From NCBI GenBank assembly GCA_900547555.1, contig URHG01000032.1, positions 1 through 29,621 of the forward strand: a stretch of DNA of 29,621 nucleotides, given 5' to 3'. Positions 16,092 to 24,329 of the stretch are shown here, one piece after another. The position numbers were made by a program, and so were the translations under genes. Position 1 is the stretch's first letter; each line of letters starts with the position of its first letter. The notes under the pieces are model-generated. The model saw only the letters and a list, made by a program, of their open reading frames with translations, made no database searches and was not told where the DNA came from. Source of the stretch: an uncultured Porphyromonadaceae bacterium (GTDB taxonomy: Bacteria > Bacteroidota > Bacteroidia > Bacteroidales > UBA11471).

Positions 16092-17778
16092 ACGGGTGTC
16101 TACTCTCGAAAATAAGAAGATGCAGGAAAGCGATTGTTCCGAAGAACTTATACAGAAAATCGAAAGTTCCGGCGGTGGTACGATCGTGAACGCCGCCGAC
16201 GGGCAAGACATTACCTCTGTCGATAATAAGTTGCAGTTGGCGTCGCGACCGTTCGGGCAGAATAATTATGGCTATGTGCGGTTGAGGAAAAATGCCATCG
16301 AAGAATCGAGTTTCGATGAGGAACTTTTGGTTATGTTCAGAGGTGAAAAAGAGGGAGAAGAAGAAGAAGGAAATGCGAAGTCATTAGAAGAAAGTCATAA
16401 GATATGTACGGCTTCTGCCATGTCAGCGACACATACGATATATGAGGTGGTACATAAGCATGATTTGGGCGGGCGTGTTGTGCGCATACCCGATGATTGT
16501 GTTCTGTGGTTCAACGGCGGTACATTTACCAACGGCACGATTCTCAGCAATAAAACCAAGGTGATAAATCTTCCTCGTGCCACGAGCGAGGTATCGAAAC
16601 AGGGCAGTACATTTGTCAATATACCTTACGAAATCGACATTATCGGGAAGATATATAATATCTACGGGCAGGAAATCACCGTTCGAGGCGATGTGATAAA
16701 TCGGCATACCCCCTTGTGTTACAATTACGAAATCAGAGTCTCGGATTATAAGTACGACAGTAACGGGATAAACAACGCGATGCGCCTTGCCCGTAACTTG
16801 GGTATTACCGACTGCATCATTACGATGTATGCCCGAAATGATTATTCAATCAAAGAAACAGAGAATGACGCATATAATGAAAACACAAACACAGATACAG
16901 ATTCCATTTTCAATGGGTCGTGTTATATGAGTGGTTATTGGCAAAATCCTAAATATCGTAATAAACCGGACGATTTGGCAAAGGAGATATACTTGAACGG
17001 ATTATCGGTAAAAGCCATAAAAATCCATGCAGGAGATGAATGGTCCAAAGAGAAGGTCGAAGGTGGTAATGATATGCCTAAATATAAAGAGTATATATAC
17101 GCATATATCGAACGGTTAAGTGAACAGCTTGCCAAGCTTGGTGTTCCCGATTTTCAAGATGTGTATATCGTCAATGAGCGGGGCGATTTGACCGATAGCG
17201 GTTCGACCCATGTGTCTATCATTCGGGATTTGGCCCAGGAAGTGAATGCTATGGGTAAAACAGCCCGTTGCTCATTTGCGGGCGAATACCAGATGGCTAA
17301 TGCCGATCCCTGTCTTTACGACTGTTTGAAACCGGCGTTCAATATCTATCCCTCGCTGTCGTTTAAAGACGGCCGCTCCACACCGACCGACGACTTGGTG
17401 AAGTTGATGGATGAGCGTTTGGCGACGATAGGAACCTTTTGGCAGGGGCGATACGATATGAGCGGTATTGTCCTCTCCGAGATCGGGACCCGTCCGGCTC
17501 TTCGGGCGTTACGTGCCCCCGAAGCGTACAAAGAATCAGATGTGGGTGCGTATTACGGAGACGCCATGATTTTGTTTTGGACAGCTTTTGCCGAGTTTGC
17601 CCGAAAGATGAATTTCGAGTACATCTGTGTATGGTACTGGGATCGCATTTGCGATTGGTATGAGGCTGTCGAAAGCAACGATGTACCCGATTTGGTAGTC
17701 GGTGAGAGAAAGTATGTCCTTTGCAACAGAGGCTCCGAGATTGCCGATAGAATGTATGGAATATTTATAAAAATGTAA
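16039..17778 (+). CDS. Tail-fibre-like stalk fused to a probable clan GH-A glycosidase domain
   Basis: The open frame begins at a GTG at 16039, overlapping the previous ORF; the first ATG is at 16120. Because the coiled coil continues from the previous ORF, the real product may be a fusion. Residues ~1-30 are coiled coil. About 55-75 is a GQDITSVDNKLQLASRPF motif seen in Bacteroides phage fibres. About 130-185 is a beta-solenoid-like unit (LGGRVVRIPDDCVLWFNGGTFTNGTI). From ~230 to the end lies what looks like a TIM-barrel hydrolase: IVNERGD with E380 fits the strand-4 acid/base, and VLSEIGTRP with E481 fits the strand-7 nucleophile. The aromatic WYWDRICDWYE near the end fits strand 8. It may cleave a surface glycan. 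The GH family is not certain. Confidence 0.65.
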   Translation: MSIKRSKRPLAGRQLLNERVSTLENKKMQESDCSEELIQKIESSGGGTIVNAADGQDITSVDNKLQLASRPFGQNNYGYVRLRKNAIEESSFDEELLVMFRGEKEGEEEEGNAKSLEESHKICTASAMSATHTIYEVVHKHDLGGRVVRIPDDCVLWFNGGTFTNGTILSNKTKVINLPRATSEVSKQGSTFVNIPYEIDIIGKIYNIYGQEITVRGDVINRHTPLCYNYEIRVSDYKYDSNGINNAMRLARNLGITDCIITMYARNDYSIKETENDAYNENTNTDTDSIFNGSCYMSGYWQNPKYRNKPDDLAKEIYLNGLSVKAIKIHAGDEWSKEKVEGGNDMPKYKEYIYAYIERLSEQLAKLGVPDFQDVYIVNERGDLTDSGSTHVSIIRDLAQEVNAMGKTARCSFAGEYQMANADPCLYDCLKPAFNIYPSLSFKDGRSTPTDDLVKLMDERLATIGTFWQGRYDMSGIVLSEIGTRPALRALRAPEAYKESDVGAYYGDAMILFWTAFAEFARKMNFEYICVWYWDRICDWYEAVESNDVPDLVVGERKYVLCNRGSEIADRMYGIFIKM

Positions 17779-17782
17779 AGTT

Positions 17783-18220
17783 ATGATTGTACCTATTTAT
17801 GCACCTTATTTTGCCTCGGGCGAGAACCATACCGTAGAGTATGCCGAGATAAAACGCCCGTTCGATGCCTTTATGACCGTGTGGGTAAAACGCATCGACG
17901 GCACGATATGCAAGAATGAGTATTCGCTCACTTGCCGTAAAACGGTGAAGGATTTTGAAGAGTATACGCCCGATGCCGAGATTTCGAGCGAATGGATTTT
18001 CAAAGCTCTCGATTTGCAGGCCGATATTGCGCTGTTTTTGCAAATCAATTCGAGGGGGCGCCTGTGCCTGTGTGCCGATGCCTCCAAAGTCAAGCTCATC
18101 GAGCTGAAAACCATAGAGCCGGCAGTGGTCGTAACTGTCGACAACATGCGGGTCGAGCCGATGAGTTTTATAAAGATAACCCAAGATAATAACCGATCAT
18201 TAAATCCGACGAAATTATGA
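17783..18220 (+). CDS. Small unknown protein of the phage-fibre-like cluster
   Basis: This is a 145-residue soluble protein with no signal peptide or membrane segment. It starts 4 bases after the fibre/hydrolase gene, and its stop overlaps the next start in ATGA (18217-18220), so translation is probably coupled. I do not recognise a family. The composition is mixed alpha/beta, with segments such as RPFDAFMTVWVKR and DIALFLQINSRGRLCL that would form beta strands. Its location suggests a structural or accessory tail protein, perhaps a small fibre connector or chaperone, but nothing in the sequence proves this. Confidence 0.7.
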   Translation: MIVPIYAPYFASGENHTVEYAEIKRPFDAFMTVWVKRIDGTICKNEYSLTCRKTVKDFEEYTPDAEISSEWIFKALDLQADIALFLQINSRGRLCLCADASKVKLIELKTIEPAVVVTVDNMRVEPMSFIKITQDNNRSLNPTKL

Positions 18221-19380
18221 ATAATTGTTTAGTAACGAAGTTGCCGGGAAAGGTAACCGATACCTCCCTGCTGAAAGTGGGTGATATGAAATTCCACATT
18301 GTGTTGAACGAAGGAGAACAGAGTTTGTTTACGATACAGGCTGTTCTTGGAGGCAAAGTAACCGCTACGATTGCTAATATCGTTAAGGGTAATCCGAAGT
18401 TCAGCGACGGTTCCTTGACTATTGTAAACAACTCCGAATTTCCAAACCCTATTTATCAAACCTCTGTGGCGATAGAATATCAGGAATTCGATATCGTTAT
18501 TTCCAACAAATACGATTTGAAGTATTTGGATTCTCCTACCCATACAATGGGGGCTTTTGATATGAAAAGTTTGGACTATTGTAACTGTTTGGAAACAATT
18601 TGCATCAATGGTGAGATGGTTGGCGATTCGAGCGTGTTGCGGGGTATGACGGCTCTTCAAGCGTTGTTTGTGCGCGGCGCCGGTTTCCGATTGGACTTGA
18701 ACGACCTCAAAGAGTGCCCGTTGAAGACGCTGGAAGTCGATTCGCAAGCAGGATCGGATATGAAATTTTCCATTGAACCGTTACAGAATATGTCCCATAA
18801 AAAATTAACTGACATAAGGTTAGTTGGATCGTATGAAAAACCGCTTAGAGGTATTACGGGCGATTTGTCGGCATTGCAAGGCTTTACGGAGCTTAAAAAA
18901 TTGTCTATATCTTATACTTCCATCGGGGGGAATTTGAGTGCGCTGAGTGGCTTTACCGAACTTGAAGGGGTATATGCATCGGAGTGTAACTTCGAAGGAG
19001 ACCTGACCGATCTGCCACCGAAGTGTTATGTTTTTTCCAACAATGCCGGAAGTAAAAATACATGGTTTACATGGACGGAAGACGCTCGAGCATTCAAAGG
19101 CTCTTGTGTGTTGTCGATAGAGTTTCCGATAAATTTAAAGGGCTCGGATCTGAATTTTATGTTAAAAGATCAATCTGTTTGTTTGCCGGCAAAAGATGAA
19201 GACAAAGAAAACAGACAAAGTATAATTTGTGTCAATACCGATGATAACCACCAGCAGTTTTTGGAAAAGCATGATGATTTGTTGCTTAGTGATTTAATAG
19301 CAAGTGAGGTAACAAAACTGGAAATCGATGGGGTGCTCTTTATTGAAAATTCTGAAATTGTCTATGAAGGATTTAATTAG
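18217..19380 (+). CDS. Leucine-rich-repeat protein of the phage-fibre-like cluster
   Basis: This 387-residue protein has no signal peptide. The N-terminus MNNCLVTKLPGKV followed by LKVGDMKFHIV matches, from memory, the start of LRR proteins found beside tail genes in Bacteroides prophages. Residues ~120-275 form irregular leucine-rich repeats. The clearest are GDLSALQGFTELKKLSISYT, then GGNLSALSGFTELEGVYASE, then EGDLTDLP. The C-terminal ~100 residues (ending LEIDGVLFIENSEIVYEGF) are not assigned. It overlaps the previous gene by 4 bases and ends 25 bases before a strong terminator, closing the unit. It could be a distal binding protein of a tail or a surface-recognition protein. Confidence 0.72.
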   Translation: MNNCLVTKLPGKVTDTSLLKVGDMKFHIVLNEGEQSLFTIQAVLGGKVTATIANIVKGNPKFSDGSLTIVNNSEFPNPIYQTSVAIEYQEFDIVISNKYDLKYLDSPTHTMGAFDMKSLDYCNCLETICINGEMVGDSSVLRGMTALQALFVRGAGFRLDLNDLKECPLKTLEVDSQAGSDMKFSIEPLQNMSHKKLTDIRLVGSYEKPLRGITGDLSALQGFTELKKLSISYTSIGGNLSALSGFTELEGVYASECNFEGDLTDLPPKCYVFSNNAGSKNTWFTWTEDARAFKGSCVLSIEFPINLKGSDLNFMLKDQSVCLPAKDEDKENRQSIICVNTDDNHQQFLEKHDDLLLSDLIASEVTKLEIDGVLFIENSEIVYEGFN

Positions 19381-19404
19381 AATTTGGTGAAGATGATTTG
19401 ATGA

Positions 19405-19441
19405 AAAGTCAGCCGGAAATTATCCGGCTGACTTTGTTTTT
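19405..19441 (+). terminator. Intrinsic terminator of the phage-fibre-like cluster
   Basis: A perfect 13-bp stem, 19405-19417 with 19423-19435, has a 5-base loop and is followed by GTTTTTGG. It lies 25 bases past the stop of the LRR gene. Confidence 0.9.
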
Positions 19442-19474
19442 GGGGAAAGTGTTTGATATTTTGTTCTTGAAAAA

Positions 19475-19505
19475 TTTGATTTTACCGAGAAAATACTTAT
19501 CTTTC
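19475..19505 (+). promoter_or_regulatory. Promoter for the BspA-like LRR gene
   Basis: TTTG at 19475-19478, 19 bases, then TATCTTTC at 19498-19505: one mismatch to TTTG-N19-TAnnTTTG. The ATG is 28 bases downstream. Confidence 0.65.
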
Positions 19506-19532
19506 GAGAAGTAACCTTTAAATTTTCGTCTT

Positions 19533-21212
19533 ATGAGAAAGCATGTGGTTCTGCTGGCGGTAGCCTTTTTTATAAGTTTGGGAGCTGTTCGGGCACAGAC
19601 AAATTTGGTCGGGGAACATATAGAAGGTGGTTGGTATTATTCTCTTTATAATGATTACGGAGAAAAGACAGCTATCCTCACGCATGTACTGGAGGCTCTT
19701 GATGTGCGGGATTTACAAATACCAGAAGAAGTGTTTGATCTTGGTTCTTATTATAAAGTAACAAGTATAGGTGATGGCGTGTTTAAAGAATGTTCTTCAT
19801 TGCGGAAGGTAACCTTACCACCGAGTGTCCGTTCTATTGGAGAGAGTGCTTTTGAAAGATGTGATTCTTTGGAGTCGATCAATCTCGAAAACGTTTCTAA
19901 AATAGGCCCTTATGCATTTAATGGCTGCCTATTATTGAACCATATAACATTGGGCCCTCTTTATGAAATCAGTGATGGAGTTTTCTCTCAATGCGGTATA
20001 AGATCGGTAACGATACCCGAAAGTGTAAAGAAAATAGGAGAAGATGCATTTGGTGGATGTGATAAATTGTTGTCGGTAACGATACCCGACAATGTGGAGT
20101 CGATAGGTGCCTACGCTTTTGATGGAGATGGCCTGAGAAAGTTGGTCATTGGTCGCGGGGTGAAAAAAATAGGAAATAAAGCTTTTGGAGGTGTGATATA
20201 TGAGGTGCGTTCGTTGGCCGAAGAACCTCCGTTTTATGATAGGTCGAGTATGGACGGCGACCTTTTTTTGAGAGGAACTTATGAATATGGTATTTTATAT
20301 GTGCCAGAAGGGAAAGTCGATGCGTATCGAAATACACCCGGTTGGGATAGATTTGTGGATATTCGAGACTCAGAAGTACCCGATTATGTACCCAATCCGA
20401 TAGAATCAATAACCTTTGAAGAGGATACTGTTATACTTATACGTGATAAATGGAATAGTTATTCATTTTCGTGGGAGATAACTCCCGAGAATGCCTCTTA
20501 TCCCCGACTTGCGTTTGATGTGGAAGATTCGGGTGGCGGTATGGATTTTCTCATAAGTGTTGGTAGTCGTGAAATTCGAGCGAGTGCTTGGAATTATGCT
20601 TTTGATAAGGAGCGACCTTTTCGCTCCGATACGGCGACAATTACGGCAAGAACGACCGATGGTACCGGTTTGTCGGCTACATGTACAGTGATATATATTG
20701 TGGAGCAGGCTACCACATTTTCTTTACAGCAAGATTCTATTGTGATAGAAAGCGGTGATGCTTTCCGAGGTACATGTGAGCTTTTGCCTCAATATGCATC
20801 GTATGTTTATAATATTGAATGGAAGTCCAGTGACGAGTCGGTGGCAAGTGTTATGTCGCGTCATTGGTCGAATAGAAATTATGGAATAAGAGGGGGTAAT
20901 CCCGGAACGGCAACAATTACTGCGCGGACAACCGATGGTAGTAATTTGTGCGATTCATGTGTCGTAACAGTACTCCCTTCATCGACAAATATTGGGCAGA
21001 TAGAAGAACCGTGTATGAGAGTATATGCCTCCGGGGGATCGATCGTGGTCTCCGGGGCGGAGTCGGGCCGGAGTGTTACGGTGTATAATACGTCGGGAGT
21101 CGTTGCTCGGGAAACGGTTGTCCCTGCCGACGGGCGCGTAGAAATAGCTCTCCCTGCCGGAGCGATGTATATAGTGAATGTGGGTGGGACGACCCGTAAA
21201 GTGATACTGTAA
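19533..21212 (+). CDS. Secreted BspA-type leucine-rich-repeat protein with Ig-like domains
   Basis: The 559-residue protein has a signal peptide (basic MRKH, hydrophobic core, AVRAQ site). Residues ~60-235 hold about seven BspA/LRR_5 repeats of the type SIGxxAFxxCxxLxxVTIPxSV. A spacer with ILYVPEGKVDAYRNTPGW ends the LRR block, as in many Bacteroidales LRR proteins. Two bacterial Ig-like domains follow (about 285-395 and 395-485); each ends in the repeated ATITARTTDG strand. The last ~70 residues (SVTVYNTSGVVARE, LPAGAMYIVNVGG, KVIL) resemble a type IX secretion sorting tail. It is probably exported and surface-exposed, perhaps in adhesion. It is a single gene with its own promoter and terminator. 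Confidence 0.85.
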   Translation: MRKHVVLLAVAFFISLGAVRAQTNLVGEHIEGGWYYSLYNDYGEKTAILTHVLEALDVRDLQIPEEVFDLGSYYKVTSIGDGVFKECSSLRKVTLPPSVRSIGESAFERCDSLESINLENVSKIGPYAFNGCLLLNHITLGPLYEISDGVFSQCGIRSVTIPESVKKIGEDAFGGCDKLLSVTIPDNVESIGAYAFDGDGLRKLVIGRGVKKIGNKAFGGVIYEVRSLAEEPPFYDRSSMDGDLFLRGTYEYGILYVPEGKVDAYRNTPGWDRFVDIRDSEVPDYVPNPIESITFEEDTVILIRDKWNSYSFSWEITPENASYPRLAFDVEDSGGGMDFLISVGSREIRASAWNYAFDKERPFRSDTATITARTTDGTGLSATCTVIYIVEQATTFSLQQDSIVIESGDAFRGTCELLPQYASYVYNIEWKSSDESVASVMSRHWSNRNYGIRGGNPGTATITARTTDGSNLCDSCVVTVLPSSTNIGQIEEPCMRVYASGGSIVVSGAESGRSVTVYNTSGVVARETVVPADGRVEIALPAGAMYIVNVGGTTRKVIL

Positions 21213-21239
21213 TATGGCATGTTTTGCCCTATATAACGA

Positions 21240-21280
21240 CGAAAGGCCGCTCATAAAGAGCGGCCTTTCGTTATAAAAAA
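21240..21280. terminator. Bidirectional terminator between the LRR gene and rpoD
   Basis: A perfect 13-bp stem, CGAAAGGCCGCTC (21240-21252) with its complement at 21258-21270, has a 5-base loop. TTATAAAAAA follows on the plus strand. The two flanking genes converge on it. Confidence 0.82.
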
Positions 21281-21290
21281 TAATCCGATT

Positions 21291-22151
21291 CTATCCCAAA
21301 TAGGTTTTGAGCAATTTGCTGCGAGAGCTTTGACGCAGGCGGCGAATGGCTTTTTCCTTGATTTGACGCACGCGTTCGCGGGTCAATCCGAATTTGTCGC
21401 CGATTTCTTCCAACGTCATTTCCTGACACCCGATGCCGAAGAACATCTTGATGATGTCGCTTTCGCGATCGGTGAGGGTGGCCAGCGCACGGTCTATTTC
21501 TTTGGCGAGCGACTCGTTTATCAACGAGCGGTCGGCAATGGGGGAGTCGTCATTGACCAAGACGTCGAGCAGACTGTTGTCTTCGCCTTCGACAAAAGGC
21601 GCATCGACCGAAATGTGCCGACCCGATACTTTCATCGTGTCGGAGATTTTGTCGACGGGAATGTCCAGCTCTTTGGCCAATTCTTCGGGCGAGGGGCGGC
21701 GTTCGTTCTCTTGTTCGAATTTTGAGAATGCTTTGCTGATTTTGTTGAGCGAACCGACTTGGTTCAAAGGCAAGCGAACGATACGAGACTGCTCGGCCAA
21801 TGCTTGAAGAATGGACTGACGAATCCACCACACAGCGTAAGAAATAAATTTGAATCCACGGGTTTCGTCGAATTTTTCGGCTGCTTTTATCAGTCCCAAA
21901 TTACCTTCATTGATAAGGTCGGGCAGGCTGAGCCCTTGATTTTGGTACTGTTTGGCAACCGAAACGACAAAACGCAGATTGGCCCGTGTGAGCTTTTCCA
22001 AAGCGACACGGTCGCCTTTTTTGATGCGCTGGGCGAGTTCTACCTCTTCTTCTACTGAAATCAAGTCCTCACGACCTATTTCTTGTAGATATTTGTCAAG
22101 AGATGCGCTCTCCCTGTTGGTGATTGATTTTGTGATTTTTAATTGTCTCAT
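21291..22151 (-). CDS. rpoD: Primary sigma factor of RNA polymerase
   Basis: This is the housekeeping sigma-70 of the Bacteroidetes type, short (286 residues) because the large N-terminal regions of E. coli RpoD are absent. Region 1.2 is near the start (SLDKYLQEIGRE). Region 2 has NLRFVVSVAKQYQNQGLSLPDLINEGNLGL and FKFISYAVWWIRQSI. Region 3 starts near VGSLNKISKAFSKFEQEN, and region 4 ends with the helix-turn-helix MTLEEIGDKFGLTRERVRQIKEKAIRRLR. This sigma recognises the TTTG/TAnnTTTG promoters seen elsewhere in the window. A -7-like TATATTTG stands 24 bases upstream of its own start. Confidence 0.97.
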   Translation of the reverse strand: MRQLKITKSITNRESASLDKYLQEIGREDLISVEEEVELAQRIKKGDRVALEKLTRANLRFVVSVAKQYQNQGLSLPDLINEGNLGLIKAAEKFDETRGFKFISYAVWWIRQSILQALAEQSRIVRLPLNQVGSLNKISKAFSKFEQENERRPSPEELAKELDIPVDKISDTMKVSGRHISVDAPFVEGEDNSLLDVLVNDDSPIADRSLINESLAKEIDRALATLTDRESDIIKMFFGIGCQEMTLEEIGDKFGLTRERVRQIKEKAIRRLRQSSRSKLLKTYLG

Positions 22152-22174
22152 TCCGCAGAATAAATTTGGGGACG

Positions 22175-22182
22175 CAAATATA
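22175..22182 (-). promoter_or_regulatory. Putative -7 box for rpoD
   Basis: Minus-strand TATATTTG (22182 to 22175) fits TAnnTTTG. The leader would be short (about 15 bases) and no -33 element was found. Confidence 0.45.
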
Positions 22183-22245
22183 ATATATTTCTGCCATATA
22201 ATGTTCCCCGTTGGTGTATTTTTTAAGAAATAGAGGGTTTATATA

Positions 22246-22294
22246 AGTAACTGCCGAAGCACCGTTTTATTGTGCGCTCCGGACAGTTGTTACT
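22246..22294 (-). terminator. Weak bulged hairpin after the HtrA gene
   Basis: AGTAACTG at 22246-22253 and CAGTTGTTACT at 22284-22294 can pair with bulges, and an inner CCGAAGCAC/GTGCGCTCCGG pairs partly. There is no strong T tract, so its terminator role is uncertain. Confidence 0.35.
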
Positions 22295-22301
22295 GTTTTT
22301 C

Positions 22302-23801
22302 TCAATCGACGAGCGGAACAGCGTAGTACGAGGCGTGTCCGTTTTGATAGAGACCTTTGATAAACATGACTTTATCGCGGGTATCTCCTCTCATGAGAGA
22401 TTGGAATACCGATTCGACATCTTTCACGTTCATGATTTTTGTCCCGTTGATGTCGAGGATGACAAATCCGTCGCGTATGCCGGCTTTCTTGAATTGTCCC
22501 TCTTTTACCTTGACTACTTCTACGCCACCGCGTATGCGGAGTTTGGCTTTTACGGAGTCTCCGGCTTCTTTGAGGGTTGCTCCCAGCATGTCGATATTGG
22601 TGGCTTTGGTAACGTCGGTATTGCCATAGCTGTTTTTCAAGACCGCATCGGATTGTTTCTTATCTTTTCCACGGAAAAATTCGATTTTCACTTTATCGCC
22701 GGGACGATAACGGGCAATCTGTTCCTGCAAGATGGCTACGGTGGGAGTGGCTACTCCGTTTATGGCGACGATTACATCACCCGGTTTGAGATCGGCTTCC
22801 ATAGCTGCGCTGCGTTCGCTCACTTCGGCAACATATACGCCTTTGCGCAGATCTATTTTCTTCTCTTTGGCAAGCTGGTCGTTCATTTCCATGATAGAAA
22901 CGCCCAACATGGCCCGTTGTACGGTACCGTATTGTTTCAGGTCGGTGATGACCTTGCTCACGATGCTGGTGGGTATGGCAAAAGAGTAACCGGCATAGTT
23001 TCCCGTTTCGGAATAAATAGCGGTATTGATACCCACCAGTTCGCCCGAAGTATTTACCAACGCTCCGCCGCTATTCCCGGGGTTGACGGCGGCATCGGTT
23101 TGGATAAACGACTCTATACCCAGTCGGCTGTTGGGAGAGAGCATACCCAGATTGCGCGACTTTGCACTGACGATGCCTGCCGTAACGGTAGAGTTGAGCT
23201 GAAACGGGTTACCTACGGCGAGAACCCATTCACCCACCTGCAATTTGTCGGAGTCGCCGAATTTTACGATGGGAAGTTTCTCGGCATCGATTTTCAGTAA
23301 AGCGATGTCGGTCGACGCATCGCTGCCTATGAGGGTTGCCTCGAACGAGCGTTTGTCATTGAGCGTAACCTCTATTTTATCGGCTTGGTCGATTACGTGG
23401 TTATTGGTTACGATGTATCCGTCTTCCGAAATGATTACTCCCGAACCCATTCCTATGCGGGGTTGCGGTGCGTAATCGCGACGTCCTTGTCCGAAGAAAT
23501 ATCTGAAAAGTTCCTCTTCCATGCTACCTCTCTGGCTTTGTTGTTGCGTAGCTGTCGATTTGATGCTTACGACGGCATTTACCGTATTGGCTGCGGCTTG
23601 GGTGAAATCGTTTTCTACGGCAGGGCGCGAGACTACCGGCGTAAATGCCGTGGGAGTTGCGTATGTGCTGTTAGGTGTTGTATCGGTGAGCGACGAAGTA
23701 TTGCTCTTTTCCTGCATGGCAGAAAATAATGCGATGCTTATGCCCGAGCTTATACCGGCTACCAGTAAAAAAGCGAGCAGAGTTTTCTTGAAGGATGTCA
23801 T
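22302..23801 (-). CDS. htrA: Periplasmic serine protease/chaperone HtrA (Do/DegP family)
   Basis: This protein degrades or refolds misfolded envelope proteins in the periplasm. At 499 residues it has an N-terminal hydrophobic signal segment, a low-complexity linker rich in Thr, Ser, Pro and Ala, a trypsin-like domain and two PDZ domains (about 295-385 and 410-490). The catalytic triad is visible: H135 in TNNHVID, D165 in STDIALLKID and S244 in NPGNSGGALVN. The PDZ signature AMEADLKPGDVIVAINGV is clear. It stands alone between rpoD and a repeat-filled spacer. No obvious housekeeping promoter was seen in the 80 bases upstream, so it may use an alternative sigma factor. Confidence 0.95.
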   Translation of the reverse strand: MTSFKKTLLAFLLVAGISSGISIALFSAMQEKSNTSSLTDTTPNSTYATPTAFTPVVSRPAVENDFTQAAANTVNAVVSIKSTATQQQSQRGSMEEELFRYFFGQGRRDYAPQPRIGMGSGVIISEDGYIVTNNHVIDQADKIEVTLNDKRSFEATLIGSDASTDIALLKIDAEKLPIVKFGDSDKLQVGEWVLAVGNPFQLNSTVTAGIVSAKSRNLGMLSPNSRLGIESFIQTDAAVNPGNSGGALVNTSGELVGINTAIYSETGNYAGYSFAIPTSIVSKVITDLKQYGTVQRAMLGVSIMEMNDQLAKEKKIDLRKGVYVAEVSERSAAMEADLKPGDVIVAINGVATPTVAILQEQIARYRPGDKVKIEFFRGKDKKQSDAVLKNSYGNTDVTKATNIDMLGATLKEAGDSVKAKLRIRGGVEVVKVKEGQFKKAGIRDGFVILDINGTKIMNVKDVESVFQSLMRGDTRDKVMFIKGLYQNGHASYYAVPLVD

Positions 23802-23974
23802 GTCGATATAGATTAATTGTTAATAATAAATTTGATTTTAAGAATTACACTCGTTAAATTTAATACAATATACGTGCCGATGTATCCCTTTATTATAAGG
23901 CTTAGCTATTTTTAATAGAGACCTTTATATGCTTAACAGCCCTTAACCGAATCATCTGTTGTAAATGACATTAT

Positions 23975-24070
23975 TGTCATTCTGAGGTGCGGAGCACCTC
24001 AGAATCTCCCGTTAAACGAATATTTCTCATAGGATTCCTCGTCGGGCTATCGCCCTCGCTCGGAATGACA
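23975..24070. repeat. Dispersed repeat module A, left copy (96 bp)
   Basis: It begins TGTCATTCTGAG and ends CTCGGAATGACA, so its own ends are inverted repeats. Its reverse complement matches 26833-26928 at about 85 of 96 positions by eye, with no gap. It contains a 12-bp perfect hairpin (23979-23990 with 23994-24005). It lies in the 790-base gene-free stretch between the HtrA gene and RNase P RNA; 23802-23974 holds nothing I can name. Confidence 0.85.
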
Positions 24071-24104
24071 TTATTCTCATGGCGATTTTCTTCTCAAAGA
24101 ACAT

Positions 24105-24293
24105 TGTCATTCTGAACGTAGCGGTAGCGAAGAGAAGAGTCTCATCCCAAGTAAAACATTTTGTATGAGATCTCTCACATACGTTCGAGGTGACAAGCAT
24201 GTCATTCTGAATGAAACGAAGTGAAATGAAGAATCTCTGCCGATAGAGAGGCGGGGACTCCTCACATTCGGACAAAGGTCTCGCTCGGAATGA
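24105..24293. repeat. Dispersed repeat module B, left copy (about 190 bp)
   Basis: It starts TGTCATTCTGAACGTAGC and ends CTCGGAATGA. The reverse complement matches 27098-27291 with some substitutions and small gaps. It has internal GAATCTC and AGATCTCTCACA segments and an internal CATGTCATTCTGAATGAAACG sub-unit. No reading frame here looks coding. Confidence 0.82.
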
Positions 24294-24329
24294 TATTATC
24301 GTCATGATCACCTTTTCCTCAAAGGGCAC

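Noticed and set aside
22272..23300. A 342-codon plus-strand open frame opposite the HtrA gene
   Set aside because: HtrA with a complete catalytic triad explains the region; the overlapping frame is a shadow.
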